DNA from: Brevundimonas sp. UBA7506
Lineage (GTDB): Bacteria; Pseudomonadota; Alphaproteobacteria; Caulobacterales; Caulobacteraceae
Direction: 5' to 3'
Length of the DNA stretch: 36,644 bases
NCBI RefSeq assembly: GCF_002479495.1
Contig: NZ_DLNQ01000008.1
Coordinates: 1-36,644 of the forward strand
The translations under genes were made by a program, and so were the position numbers. Shown here piece by piece: positions 1 to 8,391 of this stretch (positions within the stretch are counted from its first letter, which is position 1; every line of letters begins with the position of its first letter). A model generated the notes under the pieces. The model ran no database searches. It was not told the origin of the DNA and worked only from the letters and a program-made list of their open reading frames with translations.

Positions 1-1492
1 CCGAGATCAGGGTCTTGATCTCTTTCGCGGCCTCGGCCGAGCGCTGGGCCAGGGCCCGCACTTCCGAGGCCACCACGGCGAAGCCGCGGCCGGCGTCGCC
101 CGCGCGGGCCGCCTCGACGCCCGCGTTCAGGGCCAGGAGGTTGGTCTGGAAGGCGATCTCATCGATCACCCCGATGATGTTGCCGATCTGGGCCGAGGAC
201 TGCTCGATGGCGTTCATCGCCTCGACCGCGTCGCGGACGATGACGCCGCTCTTCTCGGCGTCGCCGCGCGCCGACTGGACCACGCCCGAAGCCTGACGGG
301 CGCCGTCCGCGGTGCGGTTCACCGTGGCCGTGATCTGATCCAGGGCGGCGGCGGTTTCCTCCAGCGAGGCCGCCTGCTGCTCGGTGCGGCGCGACAGGTC
401 GTCGGAGGCCTGCGAGATCTCGCTCGAACCCGAACGGATGGCGGCGACGTTGGTCACCACCACGGCCACGGCCTGTTCCAGTTGCGAAATGGCGGCGTTG
501 AAGTCGGTCTTCAGCTGTTCAGCCTTGGGCGCGACCTGGACGGTCATGCGGTGAGTCAGGTCGCCGCCGGCCATGGCTTGCAGGCCCTCGGCCAGAGCCG
601 TGATGGCGACGCGGTCTTCCTCGGCCGCCTTGGCCTTCTCGGCCTCGACGCGAGCGCGCTCGTCCTCGGCGGCCTGACGCTGGGCCACGGCCTCGGCTTC
701 CAGACGGGCGTTGGCGATGGCCGCGTCCTTGAAGGCCGTGACGGCCGAGGCCATCTGGCCGACTTCGTCCTTGCGGCCCATGGCCGGAACGATGATCGAG
801 GTGTCCCCGCTTGCCAGACGACGCATGGCCGAAGTCATCGACAGCAGCGGCTTGCCCAGCAGGTTGGTCAGCAGGAAGGCCATGGCGGCGGCGATGATCA
901 GGGCCAGGACGACCCCGCCGATCAGCACCATTCGCACCGACTTGGCGACCGAATCCTGGATCTCGCCGAAGACGCGGCTCTGCTGCGACTTTTCATCGAC
1001 GAGGGTCTCGAGCGCGTCCTCGGCCGGGCTGATGTATTTGTCGGCTACGCCTTCGCGGCCGACCATGGCCACGGCCTGGGCCCGGGTCGCCGGGTCAGCG
1101 GAGAGGACGCGGCCCGCCTCGACGACGTTCTTGGCCCAGTCGTCGGCGGCGACGCGCGCCGCGCGAACTTCCTCCTCGCTGGAGCGATCCAGCTGGGCGA
1201 TCCGGTCCAGGCTCTTGTTGAAGTTCTCCCGGTGCGCGCTCAGTCGCTCCAGATAGAAGCCGTCGCTCGACAGCAGGAAGCCGCGATAGCTGCTTTCCTG
1301 GCGCGCCAGGTAGAATTTGGCCGTTTCGGCTTCACGCTGCACGGCCGACGCCCGCACCCGGTCCATGCGCGCTTTTTCCAGCGCATTGACCTGTGCGAAC
1401 ACCGTCACGCCCATGGCGACGATGGCCAGGATGACGACGGCGAAGGCCGCCATCAGTTTCCGCTCGATCTTCAGGTCGCTCAACATGTTCAT
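1..1492 (-). CDS. Methyl-accepting chemotaxis protein (C-terminus outside window)
   Basis: Transmembrane chemoreceptor that would pass ligand or redox signals to CheA/CheW. The minus-strand frame from the ATG at 1492 stays open to the window edge (497 codons), so the C-terminus is missing. Read in order: a short cytoplasmic N-terminus, a hydrophobic segment at about residues 13-33, a roughly 150-residue periplasmic helical sensor, a second hydrophobic segment at about 187-208, a HAMP-like stretch ([15 protein letters not shown]), a charged Ala/Glu-rich coiled coil, a second HAMP-like stretch ([14 protein letters not shown]), and the methyl-accepting signalling domain. The hairpin-tip region is recognisable ([20 protein letters not shown]). 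Most family members have NAAVEAARA or NAGVEAARA there, so the receptor looks intact as far as it can be read. The ligand cannot be told from sequence. It is co-oriented with the TorF-type gene behind it, 34 bp away. Confidence 0.95.
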   Translation of the reverse strand, partial: MNMLSDLKIERKLMAAFAVVILAIVAMGVTVFAQVNALEKARMDRVRASAVQREAETAKFYLARQESSYRGFLLSSDGFYLERLSAHRENFNKSLDRIAQLDRSSEEEVRAARVAADDWAKNVVEAGRVLSADPATRAQAVAMVGREGVADKYISPAEDALETLVDEKSQQSRVFGEIQDSVAKSVRMVLIGGVVLALIIAAAMAFLLTNLLGKPLLSMTSAMRRLASGDTSIIVPAMGRKDEVGQMASAVTAFKDAAIANARLEAEAVAQRQAAEDERARVEAEKAKAAEEDRVAITALAEGLQAMAGGDLTHRMTVQVAPKAEQLKTDFNAAISQLEQAVAVVVTNVAAIRSGSSEISQASDDLSRRTEQQAASLEETAAALDQITATVNRTADGARQASGVVQSARGDAEKSGVIVRDAVEAMNAIEQSSAQIGNIIGVIDEIAFQTNLLALNAGVEAARAGDAGRGFAVVASEVRALAQRSAEAAKEIKTLIS

Positions 1493-1526
1493 TGGTCTTC
1501 CCCCCGGAACTTTCTGTTCAATCGGC

Positions 1527-2249
1527 TCAGAGCGCGAACGTCAGGGCGCCCACCAGGCGTCCGTCGTAGTTCTCGCCCAGCGCGTGGCTGTCGGTGTCGT
1601 ACCAGCGCAGGTCCAGCGCCAGCTTCTCGGTCAACTTGTGTTTCACGCCGACATTCCAGGCGGCGTATTCGGCGCCGCCGTCGGCGGTGCGGTCGGCGAT
1701 GGCGGCCGAGGCCTTGGTCTTCGGCCCGACCGAAACCGTGCCCTGGACCTCGATCCACCAGGCTTCCTTGGTCGCGGCGAAGCCGTCGGGCGTATAGTTG
1801 ACGCGCAGACGGGTACTGACCGGGCCGATCTTGCGCGAGGCGTCGGCCTGATATTCCCAGTAGTTGGCGTCGACGCCGGCGCGGGTGCCGGGCAGGTCGC
1901 GGTTCACCACCGAGAAGTCGAACTTGTAGCCGGCCGCCTCGGGGCGCCAGCCGACGGCGCTGACGATCTCGGCGTCCGAGCCTTGCGACAGCTTGGCGGT
2001 GGAGACGAAGACGTTGGCGTAGAAGGCGCCGGAGGAGACTTCGACCGTGCCGTTGACGCTGGGATCCCCGGCGCTCTTGCCCAGACCCTTGCCGACATAC
2101 TCGCTGGCGACGCCGACCTGGGCGCTGAAATCCGGAGCTTCAATGGAATGCGCCTGGGCGGCGCCGGCGCCCATCGCGGCGCTCAGGCCGGCGAGAAGCG
2201 GGATGATGACGGCGCCGTTCTGGCGCTTAACGCAACGCTGTTCGAGCAT
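1527..2249 (-). CDS. TorF family putative outer-membrane porin
   Basis: Predicted 240-residue outer-membrane beta-barrel of the TorF/CHP02001 type, a family of small putative porins common in Alpha- and Gammaproteobacteria. The N-terminus is a signal peptide with a hydrophobic core ([16 protein letters not shown]) and a cleavage site after AQA at about residue 33. The mature part has alternating-residue strands and typical family wording ([37 protein letters not shown], and a C-terminal strand [12 protein letters not shown]). I chose the ATG at 2249 because GAGG lies 5 bases before it. In-frame ATGs further upstream (2267, 2288) lack a ribosome site and would put charged residues before the signal peptide. 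It shares a 363-bp intergenic region with the divergent FixL-like kinase, so control by that pair is plausible but unproven. Substrate unknown. Confidence 0.85.
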   Translation of the reverse strand: MLEQRCVKRQNGAVIIPLLAGLSAAMGAGAAQAHSIEAPDFSAQVGVASEYVGKGLGKSAGDPSVNGTVEVSSGAFYANVFVSTAKLSQGSDAEIVSAVGWRPEAAGYKFDFSVVNRDLPGTRAGVDANYWEYQADASRKIGPVSTRLRVNYTPDGFAATKEAWWIEVQGTVSVGPKTKASAAIADRTADGGAEYAAWNVGVKHKLTEKLALDLRWYDTDSHALGENYDGRLVGALTFAL

Positions 2250-2612
2250 TTTTACCTCAGTGATCATGAGGCTTTTCTGACCGAACAACCGTAGATTTTT
2301 GTAAATCAGGAACTACGTAGAAATCCGCATCCTGTCAGAATTTGCCCATTTGACGCACTGCGGAACCCAGGCCTTGGACCATGCCGGCGAGACAAAAGGG
2401 AACATCCTTAACGGCCGACAACCATATTTACAGTAATTGCCATTTTTTTGCCTCTATACAGCTCGGCAACACGCTATCAGGATTAAGCAAGCGCACAGAA
2501 GCTCATGGTTAATGACCGGTTTGCGAAATGCGCGACCTATGTATAGAAGGCGCGCCTCGGCGAGATTCTGTAGATTTCACCTCCACAGCTTACCGTTCAG
2601 CAATCCAGAAGC
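2250..2612. promoter_or_regulatory. Divergent intergenic region, torF-like / fixL-like
   Basis: This 363-bp stretch has no convincing gene and is clearly more AT-rich than its surroundings, as expected of a double promoter region. It must hold the promoters of the TorF-type gene and of the sensor kinase. Two 8-bp words form a widely spaced inverted pair: TCTATACA at 2453-2460 and TGTATAGA at 2540-2547. I saw no clean FNR/FixK box (TTGAT-N4-ATCAA); the nearest, TTGACGCACTGCGG near 2349, matches only in its left half. Exact promoter elements cannot be assigned by eye. Confidence 0.5.
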
Positions 2613-4094
2613 GTGAGGAGAGATCCCATTCAATCGGCGATAGATAGCCTTCTGTCTCTCGCAAGCGCCGTGTCGCGTCGGCGTTGGAGCGGGATCGTGC
2701 TGGCGATCATCGCGGTGGGCGGGGCGGTCGGCTTCAGAAGCCTGCTCGAAGGCCTGGGACAGTTCTACTATCTCCCCATGGTGCCGGCGGTCCTGATCAC
2801 CGCCATGCTGGCCCGGCGCGTCGCCACCAGCCTGGCCATCGCCCTGTCCATCGCCGTCAACCTGACCCTGGTGCCGCGCGAAAGCCTGACCGACGCCCTG
2901 ACCAACGCCCTGCTGTTCGCGGCGGTGTCATGGATTCTCGCGGAAGTCTGCTGGGCCATGCGCGCCATGCAGGATCGCACCCGCGACCTGTCCCGACAGC
3001 TTGCGGCCAAGGACGTCATGCTCAACACCGCCCTGGCCTCGGTGCCTGTGGTGACGCTGAACGCCGAGGGCGAGGTGCGCCACCTGAGCCCCGCCGCCTC
3101 CACCCTGTTCGGCCTCAACGAAGCCGCGGCCGTCGGCCGCCCCTTCTCCGAGCTGGCGTCAGGCTTCGATGTCGCGGCGATCCTCGGGTCCGGCGCGACC
3201 GGCGGGGCGCTGGAAGCCAGGGACGGCCACTGGACCGGCCTGCGTCCCGACGGTGCGACCTTTCCGTTGAGCATTCAGTTCGGCGTAGCGTCGGACCCGA
3301 TCGGCGACACTCATGTGGCCCTGTGCCTGACCGATCTCAGCCGATGGCATGCGGCCGACGCCCAGGCCCGCGAATTGCACGCCCAGCTGAACAAGGTCTG
3401 GCGCCTGAACTCGCTGGGCGAGATGGCCGCCACCCTGGCCCACGAATTGAACCAGCCGCTCAGCGCCGCCGCCACCTATCTGCACGCCAGCCAGGTGGAC
3501 ATGGAGAAGGCTGGAGCCTTGGGCGGCAGCGCCCTGCGCACCGTCGAACTGGCCAAGGGCCAGCTGTTGCGCGCCGGCAAGATCATTCGACGGATGCGCG
3601 AGCTCCTGTCGCCGGAAGCGCGCCGCCTGGACAGCGAGCGCGCCTCTTCCATGGTCGAGGACCTGGGCCCGATCCTGACGATGATCGGCTCCAGCAAGGG
3701 CGTCGCCATTCGCATGGAGGTCGAGACCGGGAACGACCGCGTCCGGGCCGAGCGCATCCAGTTCCAGCAGGCCATGGTCAACCTGGTCCGCAATGCGGTC
3801 GAGGCCGTCGGCGAGCACGCCGCGCCCGAGGTGGTCATCGTCGGTCGCCCGACTTCGGACACGCACTATCGCATCAGCGTCGAGGACAACGGCCCCGGCA
3901 TTGCCGAAGACCAGATCGAGCGGATCTTCCAGCCGCTGACCACCACCAAGACCGGCGGCATGGGGCTGGGCCTGTCCGTCACCCGCACCATTGTCGAAAG
4001 CCACGGCGGACGACTGCAAGTCTCGAGAAGCGCGTTGGGGGGCGCGGCCTTCTCGTTCAACCTCAACCGAGAATCGAGCGTCGAGAACGCATGA
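2613..4094 (+). CDS. FixL-like membrane sensor histidine kinase (PAS, HisKA, HATPase)
   Basis: Sensor kinase of about 493 residues, partner of the FixJ-like regulator it overlaps by 4 bp. In order: a four-helix membrane region at about residues 25-125 resembling the KdpD-type DUF4118 module, one PAS domain at about 128-245, and a linker ending in the phospho-acceptor helix with H277 (TLAHELNQPLSAAATYL). The ATPase domain follows, with an N box (AMVNLVRNAVEAV), G1 (DNGPGIAED) and G2 (GGMGLGLSV). The linker, His and ATPase parts read like rhizobial FixL. The PAS does not keep the haem-ligand helix of FixL: where FixL has a histidine there is SELASGFDVAAILGSG, with no His. Oxygen sensing through haem is therefore unlikely. 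The start is uncertain: GTG at 2613 has a poor ribosome site, while AGGAG at 2616-2620 is ideally placed for an in-frame ATT at 2628. Confidence 0.9.
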   Translation: MRRDPIQSAIDSLLSLASAVSRRRWSGIVLAIIAVGGAVGFRSLLEGLGQFYYLPMVPAVLITAMLARRVATSLAIALSIAVNLTLVPRESLTDALTNALLFAAVSWILAEVCWAMRAMQDRTRDLSRQLAAKDVMLNTALASVPVVTLNAEGEVRHLSPAASTLFGLNEAAAVGRPFSELASGFDVAAILGSGATGGALEARDGHWTGLRPDGATFPLSIQFGVASDPIGDTHVALCLTDLSRWHAADAQARELHAQLNKVWRLNSLGEMAATLAHELNQPLSAAATYLHASQVDMEKAGALGGSALRTVELAKGQLLRAGKIIRRMRELLSPEARRLDSERASSMVEDLGPILTMIGSSKGVAIRMEVETGNDRVRAERIQFQQAMVNLVRNAVEAVGEHAAPEVVIVGRPTSDTHYRISVEDNGPGIAEDQIERIFQPLTTTKTGGMGLGLSVTRTIVESHGGRLQVSRSALGGAAFSFNLNRESSVENA

Positions 4095-4696
4095 GCCTCC
4101 ACTCCGTCTTCATCATCGACGACGACGCCGCCGTCCGCGATTCCCTGCTGATGCTGCTGCGCGGCGAAGGCATCCGGGCGCGCGGCTTCGCCAGCGGCGT
4201 CGACTTCTTCAAGAACCTGCCTGAAGACGCCACCGCCTGCGTCATCACCGACGTGCGGATGCCCGACATGGAAGGCGATGAAGTCGTTCGCCGCCTGACT
4301 CAGCTGCGCGGCGCCGCCTGGCCCGTCATCGTCATCACCGGCCACGCCGACGTGCCGATGGCGGTGCAGATGATGAAGGCCGGCATCGTCGACTTCATCG
4401 AAAAGCCCTTCGATCCGCGCCGCCTGATCGAGACCGTGCGCGGTTGCCTGACGCGGCTGAACGCCGTCGGTCACGAGCAGGCGACCCGTGCCGCCGCCGA
4501 GCAGCGCCTGACCCGCCTGACCCCGCGCGAACGCCAGGTCTTCGACGCCCTGATCCACGGACATTCGAACAAGGCCATCGCCCTGGACCTGGACATCAGC
4601 CCGCGCACGGTCGAGGTCTTCCGCGCCAAGGTCATGGCCAAGATGGAGGCCGACAGCCTGTCGGCCTTGGTCCGCATGGGGTTGGCGCTGGGCTAG
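4091..4696 (+). CDS. FixJ-like response regulator (REC-LuxR)
   Basis: DNA-binding response regulator of 201 residues. The receiver domain spans residues 1-120 with acidic pocket D10-D12, phospho-acceptor D54 (CVITDVRMPDMEG), T83 (VIVITGHAD) and K105 (FIEKPFDP). The C-terminal LuxR-type helix-turn-helix spans about 138-200 (LTRLTPRERQVFDALIHGHS, then the recognition helix SPRTVEVFRAKVM). Length and all key residues fit the FixJ/TodT family. The start codon sits in ATGA shared with the kinase stop, so the two proteins are translationally coupled and are almost certainly a cognate pair. Because the kinase lacks the haem ligand, the fixJ symbol is not used. Targets are unknown; the divergent TorF-type porin gene and the downstream dehydrogenase are the nearest candidates. 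Confidence 0.93.
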   Translation: MSLHSVFIIDDDAAVRDSLLMLLRGEGIRARGFASGVDFFKNLPEDATACVITDVRMPDMEGDEVVRRLTQLRGAAWPVIVITGHADVPMAVQMMKAGIVDFIEKPFDPRRLIETVRGCLTRLNAVGHEQATRAAAEQRLTRLTPRERQVFDALIHGHSNKAIALDLDISPRTVEVFRAKVMAKMEADSLSALVRMGLALG

Positions 4697-4769
4697 GCGT
4701 TTCGCCGTCTTGCAGCCGCAGGCTTTGCGGCGCGTTATGACGGCTCCCCCCATGCGTCAGGAGCCGCCC

Positions 4770-6215
4770 ATGTCCGATCCCGCCCGCCTGCTGCGCCGTC
4801 AGGCCTACATCGACGGCCGCTGGGTCGACGCCGACAGCGGCGCGTCCTTCGAGGTGACCAACCCGGCGACCGGCGAGGTGCTGGCCAGCGTGCCCGACAT
4901 GGGCGCGGCCGAGACCCGGCGCGCCGTCGCCGCCGCCGAGGCCGCGATGAGACCCTGGGCCGCGAAGACGGCGGGCGAGCGGGCGCGCGTCCTGCGCCGC
5001 TGGTTCGATCTGATGATGAGCGAGCAGGACGCCCTGGGCCGCCTGCTGACCCGCGAACAGGGCAAGAGCCTGACCGAGGCCAAGGGCGAGATCGCCTATG
5101 CCGCCGGCTTCATCGAATGGTTCGCCGAGGAGGGTAAGCGCACCTATGGCGAGGTCATCCCGACCTATGACGCCGGCAAGCGGCTGATGACCCTGCGCCA
5201 GCCGGTCGGGGTGGTCGGGGCCATCACCCCGTGGAACTTCCCCGCCGCCATGATCACCCGCAAGGTCGGCCCGGCCCTGGCGGCCGGATGCGCCGTGGTG
5301 CTGAAGCCCGCCAGCCAGACGCCGCTGACGGCCCTGGCCCTGGCGGTGCTGGCCGAGGAGGCCGGCCTGCCGCCCGGCCTGTTCAACGTCGTCACCGGCT
5401 CGGCCTCGGTCATCGGCGGCGAGCTGACGTCCAATGAAGCGGTGCGCAAGATCAGCTTCACCGGCTCGACCGAGATCGGCCGTCTGCTGATGAAGCAGTC
5501 GTCCGAAACCATCAAGAAGATGAGTCTGGAGCTGGGCGGCAACGCCCCCTTCCTGGTCTTCGACGACGCCGACGTGGACGCGGCGGTGGCAGGGGCCGTC
5601 GCCTCCAAGTATCGCAACGCGGGCCAGACCTGCGTCTGCACCAACCGCTTCTATGTGCAGGCCGGGGTCCACGACGAATTCGTCGAGAAACTGGTGAAGG
5701 CGACCCAGGCGCTGAAGGTCGGAAACGGCCTGGACGAGGGCGTCCAGATCGGCCCCCTGATCGACGAGAAGGCGGTCAGGAAGGTCGAGGAACACGTCGC
5801 CGACGCCCTGGCCAAGGGCGCGAGCCTGCTGACCGGCGGCCAGCGTCACGCCCTGGGCATGAGCTTCGTCCAGCCGACCGTCCTGTCGGGCGTCACCCAG
5901 GACATGAAGATGTGCCGCGAGGAGACCTTCGGTCCCGTCTCCGGCGTCGTCCGTTTCGAGACGGAAGAGGAAGGGATCGCCCTGGCCAATGACACCATCT
6001 TCGGCCTGGCGGGCTACTTCTACGCGCGCGACCTGAGCCGCGTCTGGCGCGTAGCCGAGGCGCTGGAGACCGGCATGATCGGCATCAACACCGGCCTGAT
6101 CTCCACCGAGGTCGCGCCCTTCGGCGGGATCAAGCAGTCGGGCCTGGGCCGCGAAGGCTCCAGCCACGGCATCGAGGACTATCTCGAGATCAAATACCTC
6201 TGCATGGGGCTTTAG
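4770..6215 (+). CDS. gabD: NAD(P)-dependent succinate-semialdehyde dehydrogenase
   Basis: Aldehyde dehydrogenase of 481 residues that fits the GabD branch, oxidising succinate semialdehyde to succinate in the last step of 4-aminobutyrate breakdown, in the cytoplasm. Catalytic residues fall where E. coli GabD has them: E254 in MSLELGGNAPF and C288 in GQTCVCTN, the double-Cys TCVC pattern also being GabD-like. Cofactor-binding wording is present (ITPWNFPAAMITRK, SFTGSTEIGR), as is the C-terminal PFGGIKQSGLGREGS. I chose the ATG at 4770 because AGGAG lies 7 bases upstream; a longer in-frame version from further upstream has no family support. No GABA aminotransferase is adjacent in the window. 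Glutarate semialdehyde is a possible alternative substrate for this subfamily. It ends 6 bp short of the convergent small gene. Confidence 0.93.
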   Translation: MSDPARLLRRQAYIDGRWVDADSGASFEVTNPATGEVLASVPDMGAAETRRAVAAAEAAMRPWAAKTAGERARVLRRWFDLMMSEQDALGRLLTREQGKSLTEAKGEIAYAAGFIEWFAEEGKRTYGEVIPTYDAGKRLMTLRQPVGVVGAITPWNFPAAMITRKVGPALAAGCAVVLKPASQTPLTALALAVLAEEAGLPPGLFNVVTGSASVIGGELTSNEAVRKISFTGSTEIGRLLMKQSSETIKKMSLELGGNAPFLVFDDADVDAAVAGAVASKYRNAGQTCVCTNRFYVQAGVHDEFVEKLVKATQALKVGNGLDEGVQIGPLIDEKAVRKVEEHVADALAKGASLLTGGQRHALGMSFVQPTVLSGVTQDMKMCREETFGPVSGVVRFETEEEGIALANDTIFGLAGYFYARDLSRVWRVAEALETGMIGINTGLISTEVAPFGGIKQSGLGREGSSHGIEDYLEIKYLCMGL

Positions 6216-6221
6216 GCCCGA

Positions 6222-6380
6222 TCAGTCCTCGGACGGCTCGGTCTCGTCCTCGCCCCCCGCGCGGCCGGCGGCCTTGGCGGCGCGCTTGGCGGCCTTGGCT
6301 TCGGCCTTGGCCTCGGCCTTCTTGGCCTCGGCGCGCTCGCGCTCCTGACGTTCAAAGCTGTAGTTGGGCTTGCGGGCCAT
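6222..6380 (-). CDS. Small basic, Ala/Lys/Glu-rich protein (52 aa)
   Basis: Short frame of 52 codons from the ATG at 6380, with GAGGA 6 bases upstream on the minus strand. The protein starts MARKPNYSFERQERERAEAK, continues as an Ala/Lys/Glu-rich and probably helical stretch, and ends in an acidic tail (GGEDETEPSED). Proteins opening with MARKPNYxFERxER are recurrent small hypotheticals in Alphaproteobacteria, which together with the ribosome site supports a real gene. No function is known to me. The highly charged helix suggests a nucleic-acid- or ribosome-associated or purely structural role, but that is a guess. It converges on gabD with 6 bp between the stops and no visible terminator, so the two transcripts probably overlap. 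Confidence 0.75.
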   Translation of the reverse strand: MARKPNYSFERQERERAEAKKAEAKAEAKAAKRAAKAAGRAGGEDETEPSED

Positions 6381-6510
6381 GGATGTCCTCTCGCGCCGGG
6401 GTCGCCGAACGGCGACGTCAGGTCTTCATGTGATGCCTGTCGCGGTCCACGACAACACGGAAACGCCCAGACGCCCCAGATTTCGCACCCCACACGGACG
6501 ATAGACGCCG

Positions 6511-6524
6511 TTCGACCAAAGTCG
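6511..6524. promoter_or_regulatory. Candidate operator upstream of MHS transporter
   Basis: The 14-bp word TTCGACCAAAGTCG is the exact reverse complement of CGACTTTGGTCGAA at 12634-12647, between the LuxR-type regulator gene and the porin-acs genes. It lies 107 bp before the transporter start, much like the spacing to the porin start. It contains CGAC-N4-GTCG as an inner dyad when read on the minus strand. Binding by the CrbR-like regulator is an inference from position and repetition only. Confidence 0.45.
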
Positions 6525-6630
6525 CTCTCTCCAAAGCCCGCGACCTGCTGTCACTCTGCCTTCCGACGATCCGGCAACAGGATCGCGAGGAAACGGCCGC
6601 GCCACGCGGCTCTAAAGGAAGGGACTGCCC

Positions 6631-8301
6631 ATGACCGACCGCACCATGAGTGCGGCGGAGGGCGCGGAGCACACGGTCGACAAGAACGACCGGCTGGTGA
6701 TCCTTGCGTCGTCCGTCGGCACCGTCATCGAATGGTACGACTTCTATCTCTACGGCTCGCTGGCCGCGATCATCTCCGCCCAGTTCTTCTCGGGCGTGAA
6801 CGAGACCACAGGCTTCATCTTCGCCCTGATGGCCTTCGCCGCCGGTTTCGCGGTGCGACCCTTCGGGGCCATCGTCTTTGGACGCATGGGCGACCTGTGG
6901 GGGCGCAAGAACACCTTCCTGGTGACCATGCTGCTGATGGGCCTGTCGACCTTCGTGGTCGGCCTGCTGCCGCCCTATGCCGCCATCGGCATCGCCGCGC
7001 CGATCATCCTGGTGCTCATGCGCCTGATCCAGGGTCTGGCCCTGGGCGGCGAGTACGGCGGAGCCGCCACCTACGTCGCCGAGCACGCTCCGCACGGCAA
7101 GCGCGGCTTCTACACCTCCTTCATCCAGATCACCGCCACCGTGGGCCTGCTGCTCAGCCTGATGGTCATTCTGGGCGTCCGCTTCGTCATCGGCGAGGAA
7201 GCCTTCGTCAGCTGGGGCTGGCGCATCCCCTTCATCGTCTCGATCCTGCTGCTGGGCGTGAGCCTGTGGATCCGCCTGAAGCTGTCGGAAAGCCCGGCCT
7301 TCCAGCGCATGAAGGCCGAGGGCAAGGGCTCGACCACGCCGCTGAAGGACAGCTTCATGAAGTGGCCGAACCTGAAGCTGGTGCTGATCGCCCTGTTCGG
7401 TCTCGCCGCCGGTCAGGCCGTGGTCTGGTACACGGGTCAGTTCTACGCTCTCTTCTTCCTCGAGAAGACGCTGAAGGTCGATCCGGCCCTGTCGAACATC
7501 CTGATCGCCGCCGCCCTGGCCCTGGCGACGCCCTTCTTCGTCTTCTTCGGCTGGCTGTCGGACAAGATCGGCCGCAAGCCCATCATCCTGGTCGGCTGCC
7601 TGCTGGCCGCCCTGACCTACTTCCCGCTGTTCAACGCCCTGACCGGCGCGGCCAACCCGCGCCTGGCCGCCGCCGCCGCCTCGGCGCCGGTCACCGTCTA
7701 CGCCGACCCGGCCGACTGCCACTTCCAGTTCGACCCGGTGGGCAAGACCGTCTTCAACAGTTCGTGCGACATCGCCAAGACCCACCTGGCCAAGGCCGGC
7801 GTCACCTATGTCAACGAGGCCGCCCCCGCCGGAACCGTGACCCAGGTCCGCATCGGTGAACGCGTGGTCGAGAGCTTCAACGGCAAGGTCCTGGCCAAGG
7901 CCGACTTCGACGCCCAGAAGAAGGCGTGGGACACCGGCCTGACCGCCGCCCTGACCGAGGCCGGCTATCCGGCCAAGGCCGACAGCGCCCTGGTCAACAA
8001 GCCCATGGTGATCGGCATCCTCTTCCTGCTGGTCCTCTATGTGACCATGGTCTACGGCCCGATCGCCGCCGCCCTGGTCGAGATGTTCCCGACCAAGGTG
8101 CGCTACACCTCCATGTCCCTGCCCTATCACATCGGCAACGGCTGGTTCGGCGGCTTCCTGCCGACCACGGCCTTCGCCATGGTCGCGGCCACGGGCAACA
8201 TCTACTACGGCCTCTGGTACCCCATCGCGATCGCGGTGCTGACCCTGATCATCGGCGTCCTCTTCGTGAAGGAAGGCAAGGACGTGAACATCCACGACTG
8301 A
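6631..8301 (+). CDS. MHS-type major facilitator transporter with periplasmic insert
   Basis: Inner-membrane secondary transporter of 556 residues, metabolite:H+ symporter (MHS) branch of the major facilitator superfamily, whose members take up citrate, 2-oxoglutarate, proline/betaine and similar compounds. Twelve hydrophobic segments can be read, with the family signatures GTVIEWYDFYLYG in helix 1, AIVFGRMGDLWGRKN in loop 2-3 and LIQGLALGGEYGGA in helix 4. Between helices 9 and 10 there is an extra soluble stretch of about 115 residues (about 340-457). By topology it faces the periplasm, and it carries two cysteines (C363, C379) that could form a disulfide. The start has a purine-rich site (GGAAGGGA). 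It is followed by a strong terminator. Location next to the CrbS-like kinase and acs suggests a carboxylate substrate; this is inference. Confidence 0.92.
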   Translation: MTDRTMSAAEGAEHTVDKNDRLVILASSVGTVIEWYDFYLYGSLAAIISAQFFSGVNETTGFIFALMAFAAGFAVRPFGAIVFGRMGDLWGRKNTFLVTMLLMGLSTFVVGLLPPYAAIGIAAPIILVLMRLIQGLALGGEYGGAATYVAEHAPHGKRGFYTSFIQITATVGLLLSLMVILGVRFVIGEEAFVSWGWRIPFIVSILLLGVSLWIRLKLSESPAFQRMKAEGKGSTTPLKDSFMKWPNLKLVLIALFGLAAGQAVVWYTGQFYALFFLEKTLKVDPALSNILIAAALALATPFFVFFGWLSDKIGRKPIILVGCLLAALTYFPLFNALTGAANPRLAAAAASAPVTVYADPADCHFQFDPVGKTVFNSSCDIAKTHLAKAGVTYVNEAAPAGTVTQVRIGERVVESFNGKVLAKADFDAQKKAWDTGLTAALTEAGYPAKADSALVNKPMVIGILFLLVLYVTMVYGPIAAALVEMFPTKVRYTSMSLPYHIGNGWFGGFLPTTAFAMVAATGNIYYGLWYPIAIAVLTLIIGVLFVKEGKDVNIHD

Positions 8302-8326
8302 GGTCGATAAGCTTCGCCAACCTGCA

Positions 8327-8360
8327 GGGGCGGTCCGGTTTCCCGGCCGCCCCTCTTTTT
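8327..8360 (+). terminator. Rho-independent terminator after MHS transporter
   Basis: Stem of GGGGCGG plus CCGG pairing with CCGG plus CCGCCCC (one bulged T, loop TTTC), followed by TCTTTTT. It ends only about 32 bp before the start of the next gene, the hybrid kinase. That gene must therefore use a promoter overlapping this hairpin or depend on read-through. Confidence 0.85.
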
Positions 8361-8391
8361 GTTCTTGTCCCCCAGCCCCGCTCCGTCCCAG

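Noticed and set aside
2340..2370. FixK/FNR box TTGAC-N4-
   Set aside because: Only the left half site matches; the right half (TGCGG) does not, so the call is not supported.
2613..4094. Calling the kinase a true oxygen sensor FixL
   Set aside because: The PAS has no histidine where FixL binds haem, so only 'FixL-like' is supported.
4632..6167. A minus-strand open frame of about 510 codons opposite gabD
   Set aside because: gabD has all catalytic residues at the expected places; the opposite frame is compositionally biased with no recognisable fold.
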